Part shown: positions 1 to 4,784 of the stretch, in pieces
Layout of the letters: every line of letters begins with the position of its first letter
Numbering within the stretch: position 1 is the first letter of the stretch
From: an uncultured Eubacteriales bacterium
GTDB lineage: Bacteria; Bacillota_A; Clostridia; Lachnospirales; Cellulosilyticaceae
Assembly (NCBI GenBank): GCA_900556665.1
Contig: USPX01000143.1
Coordinates: 1 to 5,573 of the forward strand
Length of the DNA: 5,573 nt
Direction of reading: 5' to 3'
The notes under the pieces: model-generated
Databases searched by the model: none
Told to the model about the DNA's origin: nothing
The model's input: the letters and a program-made list of their open reading frames with translations, nothing else
Made by a program: the position numbers and the translations under genes

Positions 1-858
1 TATAAGTAAAATTAAAGTACCTGCTATAATTGCCACTAAACCTATAAATGCCTTCTTAGTTAATTTTTCTTTTAAAACAAAATATGAAAAAGCAATAGTG
101 ACTACAATACTTAATTTATCAATTGGTACCACAATCCCGGCTTCTCCATCTTGTAATGCTTTATAATAGCATAACCATGAAAGTCCGGTGGTAATACCTG
201 ATAGGCAAATAAATCGCCAACTTCTCCTATCAATCATTTTTATTTCGCCTTGTTTCTTAGTTACAAATACAACTATCCAAGCCATGATTAATACAACTAT
301 GGTACGTATAGCTGTTCCTAGGTTAGATTCAATGCCATTAATCCCAATCTTACCAAGTATGGATGTTAAACTGGCAAATACAGCTGATAAGAGGGCATAA
401 AATAACCAACCTTTTCCCTCTACAGTTTTTTGCACCCCCTCCTTCTTAGTAATCATCATATATGTACCAACGCCAATACCTAGAAGGCCTAAAAATTTTG
501 TAATACTTATGCTTTCACCTAAGATCATAAAAGCAAGCAACATGGTAAGTACTGTACTAGATTTATCAATAGGGGTTACCTTATTTACATCCCCAAGCTG
601 TAATGCCTTAAAATAACAAAGCCATGAACCTCCTGTGGCAAGTCCTGATAAAACTAGAAAAACAAGAGTCTTTGAACTTACCCCATCAATTGCTCGCCAA
701 GAACCTACTACCAATACCATAAGCCATGAGAAAATCAATATAATAATTGTTCTAATAGCTGTTGCTACATTAGAATCCACATTTTTAATGCCCAGCTTAG
801 CTAAAATAGCTGTTATACCTGCAAAAAGTGCTGATCCAAAAGCATATACTAACCACAT
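1..858 (-). CDS. EamA/DMT-family permease with two tandem EamA domains (C-terminus cut by window edge)
   Basis: This is an integral membrane protein of the drug/metabolite transporter superfamily; its substrate cannot be told from sequence. The frame is open from the start to base 1 (286 codons), so only a few C-terminal residues should be missing from a family of roughly 290-300 residues. It has two EamA repeats, residues 1-136 and 150-286, joined by a 13-residue charged linker (TKKEGVQKTVEGK). Both halves carry TAIRTI, a SWLCY.KAL motif and PIDK, and each is rich in hydrophobic helices (about ten in total expected). By hand alignment the halves match without gaps at about 60 of 136 positions. 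The start at 858 is chosen because GAGGAG (868-873) lies 9 bases upstream; an ATG two codons earlier (864) is only 3 bases from it. The gene follows the BMP lipoprotein gene on the same strand but a terminator separates them. Family call secure, substrate unknown. Confidence 0.9.
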   Translation of the reverse strand, partial: MWLVYAFGSALFAGITAILAKLGIKNVDSNVATAIRTIIILIFSWLMVLVVGSWRAIDGVSSKTLVFLVLSGLATGGSWLCYFKALQLGDVNKVTPIDKSSTVLTMLLAFMILGESISITKFLGLLGIGVGTYMMITKKEGVQKTVEGKGWLFYALLSAVFASLTSILGKIGINGIESNLGTAIRTIVVLIMAWIVVFVTKKQGEIKMIDRRSWRFICLSGITTGLSWLCYYKALQDGEAGIVVPIDKLSIVVTIAFSYFVLKEKLTKKAFIGLVAIIAGTLILLI

Positions 859-917
859 TTTCATCTTCTCCTCTTCATATATAATATTTAACCTTATTAA
901 TTAAATACTGTTTCTAA

Positions 918-946
918 ATTATACTATACTTACTATTCTCCTTAAA
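918..946 (-). promoter_or_regulatory. Possible promoter of the EamA permease gene
   Basis: The minus strand has a perfect TATAAT at 918-923, lying between the upstream terminator and the permease start and giving a leader of about 50 bases. The -35 position at 17-base spacing (941-946) reads TTTAAG, a weak match. The location fits, but in such AT-rich DNA a lone -10 is modest evidence. Confidence 0.35.
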
Positions 947-967
947 ACTTAAACATGTTTATATCAT

Positions 968-1006
968 ATAAAATTAAAAAAGTGCCGCAAAGCTTTGCGA
1001 CACTTT
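968..1006 (-). terminator. Rho-independent terminator of the BMP lipoprotein gene
   Basis: Bases 979-1006 form a near-perfect inverted repeat centred at 992/993. In minus-strand RNA all positions can pair, one of them as a U-G wobble (985/1000), giving a long stem around CGCAAAGCUUUGCG with a small loop. The stem runs into a U-rich tail (UUUUUUAAUUUU). It begins about 10 bases after the lipoprotein stop codon and separates that gene from the permease downstream. Confidence 0.9.
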
Positions 1007-1016
1007 AATCTATTTA

Positions 1017-2108
1017 TTATGCAATTAAACCTTCACCTGTTGTTGAAATTTCGATTTCACCATTTTGAAGTTTTTCATATACTGTATTTACTGCATTAAC
1101 TGCTTCTTCGCCTAAGTTAGGATTTTCAGCTGGAAGCCCTACTCCATTATTTGTTACACCATATTGAAGGATTTGTCCACCTGGGAATTTTCCTTCTACA
1201 TCAAGTGAAATTATATCATAAATTGCTAGGCCTACATTTTTAAGAGCAGATGTAAGTACTACTGAGCTATTATCTGCATAAATACCATCAGCATATTGGT
1301 CAGCATCTACACCGATTACCCATACTTTTTCACCAGCTGCTGCTCTTTCTCTAGCTTCTTTAATTACACCAGAACCTACACCACCAGCTGCTGTAAAGAT
1401 TACATCTACACCTCTATCATACATTTGAGCAGCAATTTGTTGACCTGCAGCTGCATCTGTAAATGTACCTTGGTAAATGAAGTTTTTATCTTCTACTGTA
1501 ATATTTGTTCCTAAGTTTTCATTAGCGTATGCGATACCTTGTTGATATCCCCAGTTAAATCTTTGAATAACATCACTTTCCATACCACCAATGAAACCTG
1601 CGTTTGCTTCTTTTAATTGTACTGCTGCTGCAACACCTACAAGGAATCCAGCTTCCTCTTCATTGAATAAAATAGAAACTGCATTATCTGCTACATTCTC
1701 ATCTCCTGCTTCTGAGTAAATAGTTGAGTCTGTAATTACAAATTTAGCATCTGGATATTTTGTTTGTGCTTCATACATTGGTGTTGCAAATTTAAATCCA
1801 GACCCAACGATGAATTTATATCCACCATCATAAAGATTTCCGATCTCTTTCATAAGCTCTGGCTCTGTTGTACCAGTTGGCTTTAAATATTTAGATTTAA
1901 TACCAAAGTCTTCACCAGCTTTTTGGATTCCTTCCCATGTTAATTGGTTAAATGATCTATCATCAATTGAACCCATATCTGTTACCATACCAACTTTAAT
2001 GTCAGATGTTACGCCATTAGTATTTCCTGAGCCTGATGTTCCACATCCTGTAAGGGTTGTTACTGCTACTAATGTTGCTGCTAATACTTTAGTTAATTTC
2101 TTTTTCAT
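1017..2108 (-). CDS. BMP/PnrA-family substrate-binding lipoprotein (probable purine nucleoside uptake)
   Basis: This is an exported, lipid-anchored binding protein of 363 residues. It has a lipoprotein signal peptide: basic MKKK, a hydrophobic stretch at 8-19, lipobox LTGC with Cys22 as the lipidated residue, then a Gly/Ser/Asn-rich tether to about residue 35. The BMP domain fills the rest: VGMVTDMGSIDDRSFNQ (39-55), a GSGFKF loop (112-117), RFNWGYQQG (193-201), GGVGSG (252-257), GVDADQY (276-282) and TSALKN (296-301). The last two resemble the Asp- and Lys-bearing segments that contact the ribose in PnrA-type proteins. Family members bind purine nucleosides for ABC importers, although some homologues have other ligands. 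AGGAG (2117-2121) lies 8 bases before the ATG. A guanine-class purine riboswitch in the leader supports a purine role. The usual ABC ATPase and permease genes are absent here, and a terminator follows directly, so the gene appears monocistronic. Confidence 0.93.
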   Translation of the reverse strand: MKKKLTKVLAATLVAVTTLTGCGTSGSGNTNGVTSDIKVGMVTDMGSIDDRSFNQLTWEGIQKAGEDFGIKSKYLKPTGTTEPELMKEIGNLYDGGYKFIVGSGFKFATPMYEAQTKYPDAKFVITDSTIYSEAGDENVADNAVSILFNEEEAGFLVGVAAAVQLKEANAGFIGGMESDVIQRFNWGYQQGIAYANENLGTNITVEDKNFIYQGTFTDAAAGQQIAAQMYDRGVDVIFTAAGGVGSGVIKEARERAAAGEKVWVIGVDADQYADGIYADNSSVVLTSALKNVGLAIYDIISLDVEGKFPGGQILQYGVTNNGVGLPAENPNLGEEAVNAVNTVYEKLQNGEIEISTTGEGLIA

Positions 2109-2222
2109 GTGCTGTTCTCCTATGTCGTCTCTGATGTCTTTAGAATATTTTCCTGCGTCATATAAGTTGCACCGTATCTCAATAGAAATAGTTTAAATAC
2201 CTATGCTGGTACTGCCATATCT

Positions 2223-2289
2223 ATCGTAGTCAAATCATTTATGGTGATTTGGTAGAAACTGTTGAACCATATTTTCAACGTTATACGAT
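2223..2289 (-). promoter_or_regulatory. Purine riboswitch aptamer, guanine/hypoxanthine class
   Basis: Read on the minus strand, the element has the three-way junction of the purine riboswitch. P1 is AUCGUA (2284-2289) paired with UACGAU (2223-2228). P2 is GUUGAA (2274-2279) with UUCAAC (2261-2266), loop AAUAUGG. J2/3 is AGUUUCUACC (2251-2260), the family signature. P3 is AAAUCA (2245-2250) with UGAUUU (2232-2237), loop CCAUAAA. The GG of loop 2 (2267-2268) and CC of loop 3 (2243-2244) can form the kissing-loop contact. The specificity base after GA (equivalent to C74 of the xpt aptamer, at 2229) is C, predicting guanine or hypoxanthine; U would mean adenine. Element lengths match the B. subtilis xpt aptamer as I recall it. 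It lies in the leader of the BMP lipoprotein gene. Guanine-class members usually repress on ligand binding, but no clear expression platform is visible. Confidence 0.95.
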
Positions 2290-2307
2290 GTGCTTATTAA
2301 TGTATTA

Positions 2308-2313
2308 ATTATA
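2308..2313 (-). promoter_or_regulatory. Probable -10 element for the riboswitch/BMP transcript
   Basis: There is a perfect TATAAT on the minus strand, placed so that transcription would begin near 2301, about 12 bases before the aptamer's P1. That is the expected position for a riboswitch leader. No good -35 is seen at 16-18 base spacing; TAGACA (2334-2339) is at an over-long spacing of 20. Confidence 0.5.
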
Positions 2314-2509
2314 TTAATAGAAAGCAGGCCTTTTGTCTATACCAAATTTAATGTTCTAATTTTAAATTTAAATATAAACTTTAAAATTTTCCAATTATTC
2401 CCTATACCTTCTACTCACCAAATGCTTCCATTTATATCTCGTTCTTGCGCACCCTACTTTATTTACAGATTATATTCTCTATATAGGTTTTGCAGTTATT
2501 CCAAATATT
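2314..2509. other. AT-rich intergenic spacer between the MATE terminator and the riboswitch promoter
   Basis: The whole gap between the MATE stop and the BMP start is about 450 bases. It holds the MATE terminator, this spacer of about 200 bases, a -10 element, the purine aptamer and a leader of about 115 bases. In the spacer I see only A/T-rich sequence and no coding region with a ribosome binding site, RNA fold or repeat that I can support. A + strand frame crosses it but is mostly antisense to other features. Confidence 0.6.
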
Positions 2510-2552
2510 ATAATAAAAAAGTACTTTTACATATAAAATTTGTAAAAGTACT
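2510..2552 (-). terminator. Rho-independent terminator of the MATE transporter gene
   Basis: A perfect 10-base-pair stem, GTACTTTTAC (2521-2530) with GTAAAAGTAC (2542-2551), extends by one A-T pair and encloses an 11-base loop. On the minus strand it is followed by a U-run (UUUUUUAUUAUAA). It starts within 10 bases of the MATE stop codon. Confidence 0.9.
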
Positions 2553-2558
2553 CTTTCA

Positions 2559-3944
2559 TTATATGATACTATGTTCTGCCCATTTACCACTTATAAATCT
2601 AAGCGTAAATATTATGCCTCTTATAGTCCAGTCTGCAAACATACCAATCCATACTGCAATTGGTCCAAAGCCCCACACTTTACATAGATAAATACATAGC
2701 GCTACACGACAAAGCCACATTGTTAAACTGGATACAATCATGGAAAACTTCACATCTCCCGCAGCACGCATACCATATGCTGGAATGAAAGATAACGCCC
2801 ATGAAATCGGCTTAGTTATTGTGATAAATATAACCATTTCAAAACACATCTTTGCACTTGCTATTTCCATTCTTGCTAAGGCTGTAACCGGTTTTGTAAT
2901 CAGTAATACAAATAAACAAGATACAATGATTGATGCTTCTGCATATCCCGTTAATTTCACTATGTAATATTTTGCTTCTTCTTTACGTCCAGCTCCTATG
3001 CACTGGCCCACAACTGTCATCAGACCAATCCCTATACTTACAGCTGCAATGCCATTTAAATTTTCTAAAATATTAGTCATAGCTTGAGCTGCAATAGCTA
3101 CTGTACCTAACTGCGAAACTGTAGATTGAATCATTAACTTACCAAATTGAAACATACCATTTTCAATACCTGAAGGCACCCCTATGGCTAAAATCGTACC
3201 AATTAGTGCAAAGTCAGGTCTAATTTTTAGATAATCATTAATTACTATGGTTTGTTTTGGCTTTCGTAAAAAATAAAAAATCACAAGGGCATTAAAGGCT
3301 CTTGATAATAGTGTGGATAATGCTGCCCCTGTTACACCCATCTTAAATCCAAAGATGAAGATGACATTGCCTATGATATTCATGATATTAGAAATTACTG
3401 AAACCTTCATTGGAAACTTAGAATTTCCACTAGCTCTATAAAAGGCTGAACCTGCATTAAATAAAGCCATAAACGGATATGAAATAACTGAAATTAAGAA
3501 GTAAACCATAGAATTGTTCATTACATCTGCTTCTACATTTCCAAAGATAATATGTAAAATCTGACCTCTTGCAAATATACCAATCAGCATTAAAGCCATG
3601 GAGATAACTAGCATGGCTAAAACAACCTGTCTTGCCGCTTTATTACACCTTTTTTCATTTCCTCTTCCCAGGCACTGGGAACATACAATAACAGCCCCTG
3701 CTGCCATAGCCGAAAAGATTTGTAAAACCAATGTATTAATAGAATCTACCAAAGATACTGCCGAAATAGCTGCGCTACTTACAGAGCTTACCATCATCGT
3801 ATCTGCCATTCCCATAAAAGAATTTAAAAGCTGTTCAATCATAATTGGTATGAGTAGTACCCATAGTGCCTTATTGGTAAATAGCTTCTTATTTGGGTCA
3901 ATCTCCGAAGTATTGTAAAGCTTGTTTCTAAATGCTGCTAACAT
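2559..3944 (-). CDS. MATE-family multidrug/metabolite efflux transporter
   Basis: This is a polytopic inner-membrane exporter of the MATE (MatE/NorM/DinF-like) family, which exports cationic compounds in exchange for Na+ or H+. The ligand here is unknown. The product is 461 residues with about 12 hydrophobic segments in two homologous lobes. The N-lobe, from about residue 25, carries PIMIEQLLNSFMGMADTMMVS (33-53) and QCLGRGNE (90-97). The C-lobe, from about residue 245, carries the matching VPSGIENGMFQFGKLMIQ (256-273) and GQCIGAGRKEEA (313-324). These paired motifs at equivalent places in both lobes are typical of the family, as is the length. The ATG at 3944 is chosen because AGAAGG (3951-3956) lies 6 bases upstream. 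The frame stays open to a TTG at 3995, but that has no ribosome binding site and adds a polar 17-residue tail. It is transcribed divergently from the ferritin-like gene and has its own terminator. Confidence 0.93.
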   Translation of the reverse strand: MLAAFRNKLYNTSEIDPNKKLFTNKALWVLLIPIMIEQLLNSFMGMADTMMVSSVSSAAISAVSLVDSINTLVLQIFSAMAAGAVIVCSQCLGRGNEKRCNKAARQVVLAMLVISMALMLIGIFARGQILHIIFGNVEADVMNNSMVYFLISVISYPFMALFNAGSAFYRASGNSKFPMKVSVISNIMNIIGNVIFIFGFKMGVTGAALSTLLSRAFNALVIFYFLRKPKQTIVINDYLKIRPDFALIGTILAIGVPSGIENGMFQFGKLMIQSTVSQLGTVAIAAQAMTNILENLNGIAAVSIGIGLMTVVGQCIGAGRKEEAKYYIVKLTGYAEASIIVSCLFVLLITKPVTALARMEIASAKMCFEMVIFITITKPISWALSFIPAYGMRAAGDVKFSMIVSSLTMWLCRVALCIYLCKVWGFGPIAVWIGMFADWTIRGIIFTLRFISGKWAEHSII

Positions 3945-3966
3945 GTTGTGCCTTCTTTCGTTAATT

Positions 3967-3995
3967 TTAATATTTTTATATTTATTAGTGTCCAA
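3967..3995 (-). promoter_or_regulatory. Possible promoter of the MATE gene
   Basis: On the minus strand TTGGAC (3990-3995) is followed after 17 bases by TATTAA (3967-3972). This would start transcription near 3960, just before the ribosome binding site at 3951-3956, giving a very short leader. The -35 lies in one arm of the palindrome at 3990-4001. Spacing is ideal; the -10 is only a partial match. Confidence 0.45.
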
Positions 3996-4001
3996 TTGGA
4001 C
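3990..4001. promoter_or_regulatory. 12-base perfect palindrome, candidate operator between divergent genes
   Basis: GTCCAATTGGAC is a perfect inverted repeat about midway between the MATE start (3944) and the ferritin-like start (4052). Each arm contains TTGGAC pointing outward, so the site overlaps the candidate -35 boxes of both genes. A dimeric regulator bound here could block both promoters. No regulator gene is present in the window, so this is inference from sequence symmetry and position. Confidence 0.4.
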
Positions 4002-4024
4002 GACTTGCTAATATATTGTAGTAA
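3996..4024 (+). promoter_or_regulatory. Possible promoter of the ferritin-like gene
   Basis: TTGGAC (3996-4001) is followed after 17 bases by TAGTAA (4019-4024), with TTG immediately before it. The -10 is weak (3 of 6). TAAGAT at 4022-4027 is a better hexamer at a poor spacing. The position, some 30-50 bases before the ATG at 4052, is reasonable. Confidence 0.3.
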
Positions 4025-4051
4025 GATTATTTTTAAGTTAGGAGTTAAAAA

Positions 4052-4649
4052 ATGAAATCTAAGAACTTTAATTGCTATGAATCCAAATGCAAAAAGTCCA
4101 ATTACACACCATGTCGTAATATGAACTCTCACTGTAAAGACAAATCAAGCACCCGCTATTCTTCCTCTTCCTTTTCCTGAATCAAAGGTTGAAGGTAGCA
4201 ACTGTTACTATGCTGAATTATTAAGTCAAGATTACTGTGGCCTTGATTCAGAACTTACTGCAATCATGCAATATGTGAATCATGAAACACTTCTTACCCA
4301 TTCAGATTGTATGGCAGCTCAAACCCTTCTTGCTATTTGCCAAGCTGAAATGATTCACCTTCAAAAACTTGGTGAACTCATCGTACTTCTTGGCGGAAAA
4401 CTTGATTTCAAAGCACGTAAAAATAACTGCGGCAAAAACTGGACACCTGCACCTATTGCGTTAGTTTATGATTTTAATGAAATTATTATGGCAAATATTA
4501 AAGGCGAACGCGCTGCTATTAAACAATATGAAGATCACATTAGACTCATTAAAGATTCCTATATCACAGATATGTTAAAACGTATTGTTAAAGATGAAAA
4601 ATATCATATCCTTCTTTTAAAAGATCTTTTAAAAAATGAATGCAATTAA
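4052..4649 (+). pseudogene. Ferritin-like domain protein gene, split by a +1 frame change
   Basis: The well-initiated start is ATG 4052, with TTAGGAG (4038-4044) 7 bases upstream. That frame encodes a Cys-rich peptide (Cys 8, 13, 21, 28) and stops at TGA 4178-4180 after 42 codons. The ferritin core lies in the next frame (+1), open from 4125 to 4649. That frame has no ATG, GTG or TTG before 4266, yet already reads as protein: APAILPLPFPESK, then YYAELLSQDYCGLDSELTAIMQY. Joining the frames between 4125 and 4177 gives a protein of about 199 residues, in line with clostridial ferritin-like proteins of this sort as I recall them. Metal ligands follow the E...ExxH...E...ExxH plan: Glu at 4251, AEMIH, GERAA, DEKYH. 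Possible causes are a real indel in a homopolymer (AAA at 4142-4144 or CCC at 4152-4154), a sequencing error, or +1 slippage at TTTT (4172-4175) just before the TGA. Confidence 0.7.
4266..4649 (+). CDS. Intact ATG-initiated part of the ferritin-like protein (127 aa)
   Basis: This is the longest ATG-started frame within the split gene and is how an automatic annotator would probably report it. It holds most of a rubrerythrin/ferritin-like helical bundle: E28xxH31 in AEMIH, LGELIVLLGG (35-44), E81 in GERAAIKQY and E111xxH114 in DEKYH. These match the second to fourth ligand groups of a di-iron or di-manganese centre. It is unlikely to be the true start. The first helix and its Glu (codon 4251-4253, in SELTAI) lie upstream in the same frame, and no ribosome binding site is evident just before 4266. 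Starting here would remove one metal ligand. Members of this superfamily store or oxidise iron or handle peroxide; the specific role here is unknown. Confidence 0.6.
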   Translation: MQYVNHETLLTHSDCMAAQTLLAICQAEMIHLQKLGELIVLLGGKLDFKARKNNCGKNWTPAPIALVYDFNEIIMANIKGERAAIKQYEDHIRLIKDSYITDMLKRIVKDEKYHILLLKDLLKNECN

Positions 4650-4689
4650 GCTTTGCATTTAAATCTTTTAGTTAAATTCGGTTCACTCT

Positions 4690-4738
4690 AAAATATCCCC
4701 TGTAATAAGCTTTGGCTCATTACAGAGGGATATTTTTT
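4690..4738 (+). terminator. Rho-independent terminator of the ferritin-like gene, possibly bidirectional
   Basis: AAAATATCCC plus CTGTAAT (4690-4706) pairs with ATTACAG and GGGATATTTT (4719-4736), with one bulged A (4726), giving about 17 base pairs. The 12-base loop has a small AGC/GCT inner pair. The + strand tail is T-rich (TTTTTTATATTTC). Read from the minus strand the stem ends in ATATTTTAGAG, so it may also stop transcription arriving from the convergent dehydratase gene. Confidence 0.9.
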
Positions 4739-4753
4739 ATATTTCTTGCTCTT

Positions 4754-4776
4754 ATTTACAGAGGGCTTATGTAAAT
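4754..4776. repeat. Small hairpin next to the convergent terminator
   Basis: ATTTACA (4754-4760) and TGTAAAT (4770-4776) form a 7-base-pair stem with a 9-base loop, ending 8 bases before the dehydratase stop codon. Neither strand has a U-run after it, so it is not a classic terminator. Its left arm and loop repeat TTACAGAGGG from the neighbouring terminator (4720-4729 and 4756-4765). Confidence 0.45.
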
Positions 4777-4784
4777 CCTTATAG

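Noticed and set aside
188..904. Two + strand open frames (188-400 and 635-904)
   Set aside because: Both are antisense to the EamA gene. They resemble one another only because the two halves of that gene are duplicated, and neither has a supporting ribosome binding site.
1296..1514. A + strand open frame inside the BMP gene
   Set aside because: It is antisense to a clearly identified lipoprotein, with low-complexity Ser/Cys/Tyr composition typical of a shadow frame.
1999..2196. A + strand open frame across the BMP start
   Set aside because: It is antisense to the signal peptide and leader of the BMP gene, with no ribosome binding site or recognisable product.
2181..2216. A weak hairpin in the BMP leader considered as the riboswitch terminator
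   Set aside because: The stem is about 6 pairs with a U-G and is followed by UUUAAAC rather than a U-run, too weak to call a terminator.
2290..2691. A + strand 133-codon open frame
   Set aside because: It crosses AT-rich spacer, the MATE terminator and the antisense of the MATE C-terminus, has biased Ile/Leu/Phe/Tyr composition and no family features.
2740..3918. Two + strand open frames within the MATE gene (2740-2967, 3598-3918)
   Set aside because: They are antisense shadows of an unambiguous 12-helix transporter.
3945..3995. A 17-residue N-terminal extension of the MATE protein from a TTG start at 3995
   Set aside because: No ribosome binding site precedes the TTG and it overlaps the candidate promoter, whereas AGAAGG is correctly placed for the ATG at 3944.
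3938..4132. A minus-strand 64-codon frame with a hydrophobic N-terminus upstream of MATE
   Set aside because: It is antisense to the Cys-rich start of the ferritin-like gene, runs through the divergent promoter region and overlaps the MATE start; the + strand reading has a much better ribosome binding site.
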